Shown here: positions 1-8,477 of the stretch, in pieces | Numbering within the stretch: the first letter of the stretch is position 1 | Layout of the letters: each line of letters opens with the position of its first letter | Origin: Labedella endophytica | GTDB lineage: Bacteria; Actinomycetota; Actinomycetes; Actinomycetales; Microbacteriaceae | Direction: 5' to 3' | DNA length: 64,000 nt | Assembly (NCBI RefSeq): GCF_003990045.1 | Contig: NZ_RZGZ01000002.1 | Location: 682,001-746,000 of the forward strand | The notes under the pieces: model-generated | Databases searched by the model: none | Told to the model about the DNA's origin: nothing | What the model saw: the letters and a program-made list of their open reading frames with translations, nothing else | Made by a program: the position numbers and the translations under genes

Positions 1-1
1 G

Positions 2-199
2 ATCGGATCGGAACGAGTCGTCCAGGACGTCGATGAGGGGCACGACATGCACCTCACTCAAGCCCCCACCTTCTTCATCGATGGACGCCGATACACCGGC
101 GCCATCGACCCTGACTCGGTCAACAGCGCAGTCGCAGACGCTCTCGCTCGAGCGCGTGGCCGCGCTGGCAAGCTCGTCGAGGGTGAAAGGGTCGACTAG
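2..199 (+). CDS. DsbA/thioredoxin-like protein, C-terminal fragment
   Basis: The 5' part lies outside the window; 65 codons remain before the TAG at 197-199. The visible segment contains APTFFIDGRRYTGAIDPDSV-type sequence. This is the C-terminal strand with cis-proline (TPTFF-like) of DsbA/thioredoxin_4 proteins, a domain that actinobacteria carry either alone or fused behind an NhaA Na+/H+ antiporter. The CxxC site would lie upstream and is not seen, so the redox role comes from family resemblance only. Its stop overlaps the stop of the convergent ABC exporter gene in the sequence CTAG. Confidence 0.6.
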   Translation: MGSERVVQDVDEGHDMHLTQAPTFFIDGRRYTGAIDPDSVNSAVADALARARGRAGKLVEGERVD

Positions 200-2097
200 G
201 ACCCGCTGAGCGCTTCCTCTTCCGCCGCGACGTTCTTCTGCACCGCGAACTGCGTGCGGTGCAGTTCCTCGTAGCGCCCTTCCGCGGCGAGCAGTTCGTC
301 GTGCGTGCCGCGCTCCACGATGGAGCCGTCCTCGATCACGAGGATCATGTCCGCGCTGCGGATGGTGGAGAGGCGGTGCGCGATCACCATGGCCGTGCGT
401 CCCTCGAGCGCCTCACTGAGCGCCGCCTGCACGGCGGCCTCCGACGTCGAGTCGAGAGCCGCCGTCGCCTCGTCGAGGATGACCACGCGCGGCTGGGCGA
501 GCAGGAGCCGGGCGATGGTCATGCGCTGACGCTCACCGCCGGAGAGGCGATAACCGCGCTCCCCCACCATGGTGTCCAGCTGGTCGGGCAGGGAGCGGAT
601 GAGCGGCTCGAGCCGTGCCCGCCGCACGGCGTCCCACACCTCGTCCTCGGTGGCCTCGGGTCGGGCGAGGCGCAGGTTGGAGAGGATGGTCTCGTGGAAC
701 AGGTGGCCGTCCTGCGTCACCATGCCCAGGGTGTGCCGCATCGACGCGAACGTGACATCGCGAACGTCCGTGCCGGCGAGGCGCACGGCGCCGCTGTCCA
801 CGTCGTACAGGCGCGAGAGCAGCTGCGCGATGGTGGACTTGCCGGCACCCGAGGTGCCCACGAGCGCGACGGTCTGCCCGGGTTCGATCCGGAAGGACAC
901 ACCGTGCAGCACCTCCTCGCCGCCGCGGGTGTCGAGGGTCGCGACCTCCTCGAGGGAGGCGAGCGACACCCTGTCCGCTGACGGGTAGGCGAAGCGGACG
1001 TCGTCGAACTCCACGGACACCGGCCCGTCCGGAACGGTGCCGGCGTCGGGCTTCTCCTGGATGAGCGGCTTGAGATCCAGCACCTCGAAGACGCGCTCGA
1101 AGCTGACGACCGCGCTCATGATCTCCACGCGCGCGTTCGCGAGGCCCGTCAGCGGCACGTACAGGCGGGTGAGGAGGAGCGCCAGAGTGACCACCTCGCC
1201 GGTGTCCAGCTGGCCGGCGAGCGCGAGGAAGCCGCCGAGCCCGTACACGAGCGCGAGGGCGAGAGCGGAGACGAGCATCAGCGCGGTGACGAAGACGAAC
1301 TGCAGCATCGCGGTGCGCACACCGATGTCGCGGACGCGGGCGGCGCGGACGCGGAACTCCTCGGCCTCCTCGTCGGGCCGACCGAACAGCTTGATGAGGG
1401 TGGCGCCAGGCGCCGAGAACCGCTCGGTCATCTGCGTGCTCATGGTGGAGTTGTAGTCCGCGGCCTCGCGGCGGAGTGATGCGAGGCGGCTGCCCATGCG
1501 GCGCGCGGGGATGAGGAAGAGGGGAAGCATGATCACGGCGAGGACGGTCACGAGCCACGACGTGCTGAGCATGACGATCAGGGTGAGGATGAGCGCGACG
1601 AGGTTCGTGACCACGCCGGACAGCGTGCCGCTGAAGGCCTGCTGAGCGCCGATCACATCATTGTTGAGGCGGCTCACGAGGGCGCCCGTGCGTGTGCGGG
1701 TGAAGAACGCGATGGGCATCTTCTGCACGTGGTTGAACACGGCGGTGCGGAGGTCGAGGATCACGCCTTCACCGATCCGGGCCGAGTACCAGCGCGTCAC
1801 GAGTGACACGGCTGCGTCGGCCACGGCCACGAGGGCGATGATCACGGCGAGCCACACGATCGTCGAGACCGCCCCCTGGCCGACGATCACGTCGACCACC
1901 TGGCCGGCCAGCACCGGCGTCGCGACCGCGAGGAACGCTCCCACGATGGAGAGGGCGATGAAGATCACCAGCTTGGCCCGGTAGGGCACGGCGAACGTCA
2001 TGATTCGCTTCACGGACTCACGGGAGAAGCCGTGCTTACCGTCCCGAGCGCTCGAGATCTTGTACAGCGAGCTCCATGCTGCGCTTTCCATGCTCAT
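196..2097 (-). CDS. ABC exporter, fused permease and ATPase (633 aa)
   Basis: Half-transporter of the type IV (MsbA/LmrA-like) family, expected to dimerise in the cytoplasmic membrane and export a hydrophobic compound or peptide. Residues about 30-330 form a six-helix transmembrane domain. The nucleotide-binding domain follows with Walker A (VGTSGAGKST, around residue 413), signature LSGGERQRM (around 515), Walker B RVVILDEATAALD and the switch histidine in VIAHRLSTI. The ATG at 2097 is chosen because AAGGA lies seven bases upstream; a second ATG two codons on is possible. Substrate cannot be told. It could work as a homodimer, as no partner half-transporter is adjacent. Confidence 0.93.
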   Translation of the reverse strand: MSMESAAWSSLYKISSARDGKHGFSRESVKRIMTFAVPYRAKLVIFIALSIVGAFLAVATPVLAGQVVDVIVGQGAVSTIVWLAVIIALVAVADAAVSLVTRWYSARIGEGVILDLRTAVFNHVQKMPIAFFTRTRTGALVSRLNNDVIGAQQAFSGTLSGVVTNLVALILTLIVMLSTSWLVTVLAVIMLPLFLIPARRMGSRLASLRREAADYNSTMSTQMTERFSAPGATLIKLFGRPDEEAEEFRVRAARVRDIGVRTAMLQFVFVTALMLVSALALALVYGLGGFLALAGQLDTGEVVTLALLLTRLYVPLTGLANARVEIMSAVVSFERVFEVLDLKPLIQEKPDAGTVPDGPVSVEFDDVRFAYPSADRVSLASLEEVATLDTRGGEEVLHGVSFRIEPGQTVALVGTSGAGKSTIAQLLSRLYDVDSGAVRLAGTDVRDVTFASMRHTLGMVTQDGHLFHETILSNLRLARPEATEDEVWDAVRRARLEPLIRSLPDQLDTMVGERGYRLSGGERQRMTIARLLLAQPRVVILDEATAALDSTSEAAVQAALSEALEGRTAMVIAHRLSTIRSADMILVIEDGSIVERGTHDELLAAEGRYEELHRTQFAVQKNVAAEEEALSGS

Positions 2098-2209
2098 GTT
2101 CGGTTCCTTCCGCCGGCACCAGGCCCAACGTAGATGACAGCTCGCGTTGTTCCCAGGGGTGGCTACAGCGCTGTAAATGACTCCGGAATGGAGCGCCGAG
2201 CGCGCGGCG

Positions 2210-3004
2210 TCAGCCGATGCTGAACGGGGATCGGTAGTCGTCGAACGGCAGCATGTCGGCCACGGCCGTCACGTGCACGCGGTCGAGCGTGAGGGCGCCG
2301 AAGTGGTTCGTGAGGAACGCGATGTCGGCCGAGTCGCGGCCCGTCGCGATGCGCACGAACGAGGCGCGGGGCGCGAGGCGAGTGGCGTCGATCACGATCC
2401 AACGACCGTCGATCCAGGCCTCGGCCACGGCGTGGAAGTCCATGGGCGAGACACCGGGCGCGTAGACGGCCACCACGCGGGCGGGCACATCGCGGGCACG
2501 CAGCAGTGCGACCACGGTGTGGGCGTAGTCGCGGCACACGCCCTGACGGCTCTGGATCGTGGTGGCGGCGCTGTCGGTGCCGTTCGTGGAACCGGGCACG
2601 TAACGGAAGTTCTCCGAGACCCACGCGCCGATCGCGTCGACGAGCTGCCCGCCCTGGAGGTGGCCGAACGTGGAGGACGCGAAGCCGTAGAGCTCGTCGG
2701 ACTCGCAGTAGCGGCTGGGGCGCAGGTACTCGATGAGGTCGATCTCGGCGGCGGGCTCCATCGGGCGCTGTCCGAGCACCGCGGCGAGGTAGTCCACCCG
2801 GTAGGTGCCGGCGGGCGCCCAGAAGCGGTGAAGGCGCGTGCCGTGTCGACCCTGGACCTCGTGCACGGGGTGCTGGAGGCCGTTGCCGAACACCGTGATC
2901 GACTCGTGCTGGATGGGCGTGCCGGCGGCGACGGCGATCGACATGATGACGTCGCTCGGCGCGGCGAGCCGGAATTCGAGCATCGAGGTGACGGTGGCGG
3001 GCAT
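2210..3004 (-). CDS. Transglutaminase-like (cysteine protease fold) protein, 264 aa
   Basis: Cytoplasmic transglutaminase-core protein with no signal peptide. The catalytic triad pattern is visible: Cys157 in QGVCRDYAHT, His191 in DFHAVAEAW and Asp206 in VIDATRLA. The N-terminal about 100 residues resemble the bacterial transglutaminase-associated N-terminal domain. Family members are peptidases or amidases of largely unknown substrate. A longer reading frame from 3020 is in another frame and lacks homology. It is followed in the same direction by unrelated genes, so context does not add a role. Confidence 0.85.
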   Translation of the reverse strand: MPATVTSMLEFRLAAPSDVIMSIAVAAGTPIQHESITVFGNGLQHPVHEVQGRHGTRLHRFWAPAGTYRVDYLAAVLGQRPMEPAAEIDLIEYLRPSRYCESDELYGFASSTFGHLQGGQLVDAIGAWVSENFRYVPGSTNGTDSAATTIQSRQGVCRDYAHTVVALLRARDVPARVVAVYAPGVSPMDFHAVAEAWIDGRWIVIDATRLAPRASFVRIATGRDSADIAFLTNHFGALTLDRVHVTAVADMLPFDDYRSPFSIG

Positions 3005-3028
3005 CGTCCAATCCTGGCACGCCCGGGG

Positions 3029-3694
3029 TCAGAAACGGACCGTTCCGGGTACCTCTCCCCTGGCCGGTTCCGCGGCCCGAGCGAGCCGCAGGGCGAGGGC
3101 CGTTCGATCGCGCTCGTCGAACTTCCGCAGCAGCACCGAGACCGTGTTCTTCACGGTGCCGTGCGCGAGTCGCAACCGCAGCGCGATCTCCGCGTTCGAC
3201 AGCCCGCGCGCCACGAGTTCCGCGACGGCCCGCTCGGCCGCCGACAGGCTCGCGAGGGGATCGGCGGCGGGCCGGTCGACCGGCGCCACCGCGGCGCGGG
3301 CCACGCGCGGGTCGATCACGAGGCCTCCCCCCACCACCTGGCGGATCGCCTGGCCGAGCGCGTCGGTGGAGACGTCCTTGAGGAGGAATCCGGCGGCACC
3401 CGCGTCGAGGAGCGACCGCACGAGCAGAGCGTCGTCGAAGGTCGTGAGCACGAGCACCGGGAGACCCGGGTGGTCGCGGGCACAGCGCTCCACGAGCCCC
3501 AGGCCGTCGAGCACGGGCATGCGCGCGTCGGCGAGCACCACGTCGGGCGCCGTCTCGGGGATCACGGCGAGCGCCCGCATCCCGTCCTCGGCCTCACCCA
3601 CCACCTCGATGCCGTCCTCCATCTCGAGCAGCATGCGCAGGCCCCGCCGGAGCAACTCCTGGTCGTCGACGATCAGCACGCGGATGGCGCTCAT
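3029..3694 (-). CDS. NarL/LuxR-family response regulator (221 aa)
   Basis: Receiver domain at residues 1-120 with the acidic pair D10/D11, phospho-acceptor Asp56 (VLADARMP), the conserved Thr/Ser (VLTTFDD) and Lys in FLLKD. A LuxR-type helix-turn-helix occupies residues about 150-205 (LSAAERAVAELVARGLSN then VKNTVSVLLRKF). The start codon overlaps the stop of the histidine kinase gene as ATGA (3691-3694), so the pair is translationally coupled. The signal and target genes are not evident. Confidence 0.95.
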   Translation of the reverse strand: MSAIRVLIVDDQELLRRGLRMLLEMEDGIEVVGEAEDGMRALAVIPETAPDVVLADARMPVLDGLGLVERCARDHPGLPVLVLTTFDDALLVRSLLDAGAAGFLLKDVSTDALGQAIRQVVGGGLVIDPRVARAAVAPVDRPAADPLASLSAAERAVAELVARGLSNAEIALRLRLAHGTVKNTVSVLLRKFDERDRTALALRLARAAEPARGEVPGTVRF

Positions 3695-4953
3695 GCCGCG
3701 ACCACTGCCGCTGCGGTCCGCTCGTCCGCGGCGTCGACCGCGGCCGGGATGTCCGCGGCCGGGAGCCAGATCCGGAGCAGGAAACCATTCTCCGTGGGGT
3801 CGGCGTCGAGGGATCCGCCGAGCGTCTCGGCGCGGGCCCTCAGCGAGCGCAGCCCGAAACCATCGGCCACGGGAGCGACGGGACCCGAGCCGCTGTCCTC
3901 GATCGACGCGTCGATGCCGTCCGCGTGGCTCCGCACCCGCAGGTGCACCGTCTCGGCGTCGGCATGACGCACCACGTTCGTGAGCCCCTCCTGCACGAAG
4001 CGCACGAGCAGGAGGGAGTGCTCGCGCGACAGCTCACCCGCACCCGCGGTGTCGTCGTCCTCCACGGCGTCGTCCTCCACGTCCACCCGGATGTCGAGGC
4101 CTGTGGAGCGGAACGCGTCGGCGATCGCCGCGAACGCCTCGACTCCGCGGGCGGAGCCGAGCTCGAGCGGGTGCATGGCCCGCACGAGCCGGCGCATGCT
4201 GTCGAGCGCCTCCCCCACGGTGGCCCGCGCGCGCAGCAGCTCGGCGTGGGCGCGCTCGGGGTCGCGACCCTGAGCCCGTTCCACGAACTGCAGCGAGAGC
4301 CCCACGGCGGTGAGCCGGTGACCGAGCCCGTCGTGCAGCTCGCGGGAGGCGCGCTCCCGCTCCTGCGCGAGCACGAGGTCCTGCTCGGAGCCGAGGCGGC
4401 GGCGCAGCTCGTCGTTCGCGGCGGCGAGGCGGGCGAGCACGTCCTCGCGCTCGGCGCTCAACCGTTCCCGCTCGCGCTCCACGCGATCACCGTCGGACAC
4501 GACGAGAGCGAACGCCGCCCCGAAGCCGGCGAGCACGGCACTGCTGATCACCTCGACGATCACCGTCTCCACGGGACTCCCCACCGCCAGATGCAGGGCG
4601 GTGACCACCGCACTGAGCACCCCGATGTAGATCACGGCGGCCCGGCCGGTGAAGGTGAGGGCGAGGAGGAGGCACGCGAGCCAAGCACCGCCGAAGGCGA
4701 GCGGGCCGTCACCGGCGATGAGGAGCGCGATGCTGCTCACCGCGAAGACGAGGACCGCCACGCGACGCAGCCGCGGCACCCGTCGCCACAGCACCCACGC
4801 TCCCACCGCCACGGCGAGCGCCGCGAGCGCACACACGGTCATCCACACGGGCCGCTGCGGAGCGAGATAGAGGCCCACGAGCAGCGGGCCGATGAGGCCG
4901 ATGACGGCGGCGCCGTCGAGCAGGCGGGTGCGTCGAACGGATCGCGAGGGCAT
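3691..4953 (-). CDS. NarL-type sensor histidine kinase (420 aa)
   Basis: Membrane sensor kinase with about five to six N-terminal transmembrane segments (residues 10-155) and no clear extracellular loop domain. A dimerisation coiled coil and HisKA_3 domain follow; the phosphorylated His207 lies in RELHDGLGHRL. The HATPase domain shows N-box EGLTNVVRHADAE, G1 DSGSG and G2 GFGLRSLRARAETLGG. The ATG at 4953 (MPSRSVRR) is preferred over the frame opening at 5094, which runs into the divergent promoter region. Partner is the regulator at 3029-3694. Confidence 0.92.
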   Translation of the reverse strand: MPSRSVRRTRLLDGAAVIGLIGPLLVGLYLAPQRPVWMTVCALAALAVAVGAWVLWRRVPRLRRVAVLVFAVSSIALLIAGDGPLAFGGAWLACLLLALTFTGRAAVIYIGVLSAVVTALHLAVGSPVETVIVEVISSAVLAGFGAAFALVVSDGDRVERERERLSAEREDVLARLAAANDELRRRLGSEQDLVLAQERERASRELHDGLGHRLTAVGLSLQFVERAQGRDPERAHAELLRARATVGEALDSMRRLVRAMHPLELGSARGVEAFAAIADAFRSTGLDIRVDVEDDAVEDDDTAGAGELSREHSLLLVRFVQEGLTNVVRHADAETVHLRVRSHADGIDASIEDSGSGPVAPVADGFGLRSLRARAETLGGSLDADPTENGFLLRIWLPAADIPAAVDAADERTAAAVVAA

Positions 4954-5092
4954 ACCCCAGGGTAGGCACGGCGACGGCCCCACGGACGTGACCCGGGTCA
5001 CGTCCTTGGTGCGGAGTGCGTGACCGGGGTCACCGCAGCCGGTGACCGGCGGGCCCGGTGCGGCTGCCCGCCCCCGCCCTAGCGTGCCGTTC

Positions 5093-6022
5093 ATGACCTC
5101 TTTCGACCCCTCCTCGAGCGCGACGACGCTCCCCGCTCAGTCCTTTTCCAACCAGGCCGCCTCCGGTCCCCCCGACGCGACACCGCGGCTGGGCCTCGGC
5201 CCGCTCGGCATCGCCGTGCGAGTGGTCGTTGCGATCGTCGTCCTCTTTGGCGCGAACCTCGGGGTCGGCGGTCTGGCCGCGCTCGTCACCCTCATCCCGG
5301 GTGGGAACGACGTCATGTCCGAGACCACTCCCCTGGCACTCGCCGTGTTCGTGGGCCTCCAGGTCGCCATGCTCGCGATCGTCGTGACTCTGGTGGGCCT
5401 GTGGCTGCGGTTCGTGGAGCGGAGGACCCTGCGGAGCGCCGGCTGGACGTGGACGCGCAGCTCGGCGCTCTGGCTGCTGCTGGCCGTCGTCGTGGCCGGC
5501 GGCCTCGTCGTGGCGGTCACGGCTCTCCTGCCGTCCACCGGGCCCGTCGCCGACGCGGACTCGTTCGGTCCCGCCCCGGTGGCCTTCACGATCACGGCGC
5601 TCGTCTCGCAGGCGTTCCTCCTGCAGGGCATCCCCGAGGAGCTGCTGTTCCGCGGCTGGCTGCTGTCCGCGTTGCGGCGCCGACCGGTGCTCGCGGTGGT
5701 AGTGACCACGCTGTCGTTCACCATCATCCACCTGGCCTCGAACGGCGGCCAGCAGTCGGTCGCCGATCAGTTCCTCTACCTGGCGCTGCCGTTCGGCTTC
5801 GCGCTCCTCGCGGTGGGCATGCTGCTGTGGACGCGCTCGCTGTGGGCGGCCGTCGGCGTGCACGGCGGTTTCCACCTCGGCAACGCCGCCGCAATGGTCT
5901 TCCTGCCCGCGGTGGACCCGGCCCTGTCGTGGGTGGTCATCGGCGCCACGCACGCGGTGGTGGGGCTCGTGCTCGTGGTCACCGCTCTGAGGACGGGCCG
6001 CGGAATCGTGCTCGATCGCTGA
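5093..6022 (+). CDS. CPBP-family intramembrane glutamic protease (309 aa)
   Basis: Multi-pass membrane protein of the CPBP/Abi (Rce1-like) family. The active-site motif EELLFRG with the paired glutamates is in the C-terminal half, followed by the two histidine motifs FTIIHLASN and GVHGGFHLGN. Seven or so hydrophobic helices are visible. Bacterial members often process peptides or confer self-immunity, but substrates are mostly unknown. The gene is divergent from the histidine kinase (gap 4954-5092). The start ATG at 5093 has no strong ribosome-binding site, so an upstream ATG at 5042 cannot be ruled out. Confidence 0.88.
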   Translation: MTSFDPSSSATTLPAQSFSNQAASGPPDATPRLGLGPLGIAVRVVVAIVVLFGANLGVGGLAALVTLIPGGNDVMSETTPLALAVFVGLQVAMLAIVVTLVGLWLRFVERRTLRSAGWTWTRSSALWLLLAVVVAGGLVVAVTALLPSTGPVADADSFGPAPVAFTITALVSQAFLLQGIPEELLFRGWLLSALRRRPVLAVVVTTLSFTIIHLASNGGQQSVADQFLYLALPFGFALLAVGMLLWTRSLWAAVGVHGGFHLGNAAAMVFLPAVDPALSWVVIGATHAVVGLVLVVTALRTGRGIVLDR

Positions 6023-6052
6023 GCGCGGCGGTCGGAGTGCCCGCGGCGCCGG

Positions 6053-6724
6053 TCAGGGCCAGAGGTCGCGCACGGTCCAGGCGGCGCTCTTCCCCGGGCG
6101 CGAGTAGTCGATGCGTTCGCCGTCACTCGCGGGGCGCAGCTGCACCACGTCCACGTGGTCGGGGATGAGGCAGTAGGCCGTCCACTCCTCGGGCACCTGG
6201 TCGGGGTTCTTCTCCACGGTGGCGAGGGCCTCATCGTAGAGCCGCTCCACCTCGGCGGGGTCGTCGCGTTCCAGTCCCTGGCGGCCGATGATCACGCCGG
6301 CGCGGGCCTTCGGGTGGCGGGCGGTGAAGTCCGCCTTCGACACCTCGCGGGGAGCCGCCTCCACGAAGCCCCGCAGCCGCATCTGGCGACCGGTGGACGC
6401 CCAATAGAAGGAAGCCTCAGCGATCGGGGTGTTGGAGATGGCCTGACCCTTCGCGCTCGTGGACGGGGTGGCGAACCACACGGCGTCGTCGAGATCCTTG
6501 AGGATCACCGTGCGCACCTGCGGAATGCCCGTGGGCGACACCGTCGCGAGGGCGAACGCATGGGCGACGGGGGTCTGTCGCTCCGACTCCTCCTCCAGCC
6601 ACCGGCGCAGGAGACGCAGCGGATCCGCCGGAGCGTCGGCTGCGCGCAGCGGAGGCATCTCGGTCGGGCGGGTGGGGATATCGCGGAGCACATCGCGGAA
6701 AGAGCGTGCCGGAGCGTCGGTCAT
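6053..6724 (-). CDS. Pyridoxamine 5'-phosphate oxidase-like flavoprotein (223 aa)
   Basis: PdxH/PhzG-type split-barrel FMN enzyme. FMN and substrate motifs are visible: RTVILKDLDD, GQAISNTPIAEASFYW, GRQMRLRGFVE, and a C-terminal dimerisation region ending AWTVRDLWP. Classical PdxH ends with an RLAP motif, and this protein has RDLWP instead. It may therefore be a PdxH making pyridoxal 5'-phosphate from pyridoxamine/pyridoxine phosphate, or a related flavin oxidase. It is monocistronic, convergent with the CPBP gene and divergent from the tRNA. Confidence 0.8.
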   Translation of the reverse strand: MTDAPARSFRDVLRDIPTRPTEMPPLRAADAPADPLRLLRRWLEEESERQTPVAHAFALATVSPTGIPQVRTVILKDLDDAVWFATPSTSAKGQAISNTPIAEASFYWASTGRQMRLRGFVEAAPREVSKADFTARHPKARAGVIIGRQGLERDDPAEVERLYDEALATVEKNPDQVPEEWTAYCLIPDHVDVVQLRPASDGERIDYSRPGKSAAWTVRDLWP

Positions 6725-6818
6725 GCAGCGAGCCTAGAGATCGCTAAACGATCTAGCGACCCCCTTCCCTTCGTGTCCAGGAGCCCGAACGGATTCTGGT
6801 AACGTGAACGGGCAGTGC

Positions 6819-6891
6819 GCCTCCGTAGCTCAGGGGATAGAGCGCCGGTTTCCGGTACCGAAGGTCGGGGGTTCGAATCCCTCCGGGGGCA
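6819..6891 (+). tRNA. tRNA-Arg (anticodon CCG)
   Basis: Full cloverleaf, 73 nt. The acceptor stem GCCTCCG pairs with CGGGGGC through one G-U, the D-arm is GCTC/GAGC, the anticodon loop is TTCCGGT with CCG at positions 34-36, and the T-arm loop is TTCGAAT. The discriminator base is A and CCA is not encoded. The 27-43 pair at the base of the anticodon stem is a C-A mismatch. The gene sits at the edge of the accessory segment, a common integration site, but I found no copy of its 3' end elsewhere in the window. Confidence 0.97.
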
Positions 6892-6927
6892 CTTTTTGTC
6901 GCCACGGGCGACAGGCGTAGGAAGCGA

Positions 6928-6954
6928 AAGAGCCCGGCCACTGGCCGGGCTCTT
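6928..6954 (+). terminator. Intrinsic terminator downstream of tRNA-Arg
   Basis: A perfect 13-bp inverted repeat, AAGAGCCCGGCCA / TGGCCGGGCTCTT, with a one-base nominal centre (so a 3-5 nt real loop), followed by a short T-containing tract. It lies 36 bases behind the tRNA. Confidence 0.8.
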
Positions 6955-7001
6955 CTTCGTTGGTGGAAGCTGGCGCGAACAGTCGACGGTGATGACCAGA
7001 A

Positions 7002-7063
7002 CCTCCCTCGTCGCGTTCGGGTGGCAGGGGGATCTCTGCCTACGCGAACCCGAACTAGGGAGG
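7002..7063 (+). other. Long imperfect inverted repeat upstream of the 332-aa gene
   Basis: Nested complementary arms: CCTCCCT (7002-7008) with AGGGAGG (7057-7063), GTTCGGGT (7015-7022) with ACCCGAAC (7047-7054), and GGCAG (7023-7027) with CTGCC (7035-7039), around the loop GGGGATCT. Together about 20 base pairs with two internal bulges, ending 33 bases before the GTG of the next gene. It is not followed by a T run, so a leader structure, protein-binding site or integration relic are all possible. Confidence 0.5.
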
Positions 7064-7096
7064 AGTTGCAGCGCTAACTAGCATTACCTTGGGCGC

Positions 7097-8095
7097 GTGG
7101 CTCTCATCCCCCTACCTGACGACCTCGAACTCAAAATCGAACGAGCAGAGCACCACCTGCGAGAACTCGACGAGATGGTCACCGACTACACATCGGGCCT
7201 CCCGATGACACTGCTGCCGTCAACGGATGGGACCCGTATCGATGATCAGCAGGTGCCTTGGGGCGTGCGAGCCAACCTGCGCGAGCCACCCCCGCGTGCC
7301 ATACGCGCCGTCGCGGGTGACGTCGGAAACAACATCCGGTCGGTGCTCGACTACCTGGCTCGAGCTCTGGTGCGGTCGAATGGCGGGACCCCGGTCGACG
7401 GTCCGGGCGGTACACAATTCCCCATTAGAGTGACGCCCTCAATGAAGGCCCTTGTCATTGCGGGGGGCGTTTCTGCAGGGGCCCTGACGGAAATTGCCAC
7501 TTTACAACCCGGACCAGACGGCACTAAAAACCGCCATCCGCTTGCGCTTCTGAATCGACTCAACAACGGCGACAAGCACCAACAGCCGACCGTGGTGGCT
7601 GGCGGGCTGACCATCCCTTCGGCGTTCCGCATAGTTGATTTGGCCGCCGAGCCGCCCTATGGCATGGTGTCGAGCTTGCTGCGCTGGCTCGTGCATGACG
7701 AATGGGCAGTGATGCCAATGTTCCCGTTCCGCGAGGGGGCCGCGGTCACCGTGGATGCAGCGGTTGTGGAGACCATCGTTACGCTCGAAGGAGAAGGGCC
7801 AGTTCTTCCATCGATCGTGGATGACCTCGACTACCTGCTTCGATTCGTTCGCGACGACGTTGTGCCCCGATTCCGCCCCTACTTCGACGACCCCTGGCCC
7901 GAGGACGTGTTCTCTCACCACGCTGTGACAGACCCCATCATCGCAGCGAAGGCCCGCATCTTCGACGGGGTAACGGAAGCGCTGAAGGGCCTCGTCGATT
8001 CCTTTCCTTACCGAGACGAGATTGACGGGAAACCTAGGCTGCTCGTCCTTGGGCTGGCCGAGGGACTGAACGTGGATCCCAGACTCCTGACGTAG
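7097..8095 (+). CDS. Unrecognised protein, HEPN-like helical N-terminal part (332 aa)
   Basis: Soluble protein without signal peptide or membrane helix. The first 35 residues are a charged helix (LELKIERAEHHLRELDEM). Around residues 75-95 is RAVAGDVGNNIRSVLDYLARAL, which resembles the G-D-x-x-x-N-x-R-S-x-L-D helix of a widespread group of hypothetical proteins sometimes compared with HEPN domains. After it come a GGTQFPI segment and an N-N-G-D-K-H-Q motif near residue 155. The GTG start follows a structured leader. The gene is isolated between the tRNA and pseudogene remnants, which suggests an accessory origin. No function can be assigned. Confidence 0.7.
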   Translation: MALIPLPDDLELKIERAEHHLRELDEMVTDYTSGLPMTLLPSTDGTRIDDQQVPWGVRANLREPPPRAIRAVAGDVGNNIRSVLDYLARALVRSNGGTPVDGPGGTQFPIRVTPSMKALVIAGGVSAGALTEIATLQPGPDGTKNRHPLALLNRLNNGDKHQQPTVVAGGLTIPSAFRIVDLAAEPPYGMVSSLLRWLVHDEWAVMPMFPFREGAAVTVDAAVVETIVTLEGEGPVLPSIVDDLDYLLRFVRDDVVPRFRPYFDDPWPEDVFSHHAVTDPIIAAKARIFDGVTEALKGLVDSFPYRDEIDGKPRLLVLGLAEGLNVDPRLLT

Positions 8096-8149
8096 AGCTA
8101 ACGGCCCGACAGGTGGAACCCCTGAATCTCCTCCTCGGAAGCGCCGCGA

Positions 8150-8477
8150 GCGCGGCAGACGCTGGATCGCGCCGTGGACATCACCCCGGGCGCCGCGCGC
8201 GCCCTCGCGGACTACGCGTGGCCCGGGAACGTCGCCGAACTCGCGACCGTGACCAAAGATGCCGCGACACGATCGACATGATCGACACCCGGCACCTCCC
8301 ACCCGAACTCCTGTCCCGAGCGGAGCACCTTCCCCGCATCAAGGCCTTCGAACGCGACGAGATGGTGCGCGTCCTCACCGCGGTACCTCCATCGACGCCG
8401 CGACCGCCGAGCTCGGCATGAGTCGGACGATTGATCGGAGGATCGCGGTGTGTGAGATTCGGGTGCCATGCATATAG
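8150..8477 (+). pseudogene. Remnant of a Fis-type (AcoR-like) transcriptional regulator gene
   Basis: Three reading frames must be joined to read it. Frame one gives TPGAARALADYAWPGNVAEL, the end of a sigma-54-type AAA+ core (WPGNVxEL). After a frame change, TRHLPPELLSRAEHLPRIKAFERDEMVRVLT follows. After a second change comes SIDAATAELGMSRTIDRRI, a Fis-type helix-turn-helix, ending at the TAG 8475-8477. The N-terminal domains are absent. In actinobacteria such regulators usually control aldehyde or alcohol dehydrogenase genes, none of which is present here. Two frameshifts and the missing 5' part show that it is dead. Confidence 0.75.

Noticed and set aside
2177-3967. 596-codon plus-strand frame
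   Set aside because: Antisense to the transglutaminase-like, response-regulator and kinase genes; the product is low-complexity and without motif.
6819-6891. Attachment site for an integrated element at tRNA-Arg
   Set aside because: I found no direct repeat of the tRNA 3' end downstream and no integrase gene, so a present-day island cannot be supported.
6815-7081. 88-codon frame through the tRNA
   Set aside because: The cloverleaf of tRNA-Arg and its terminator account for the sequence.
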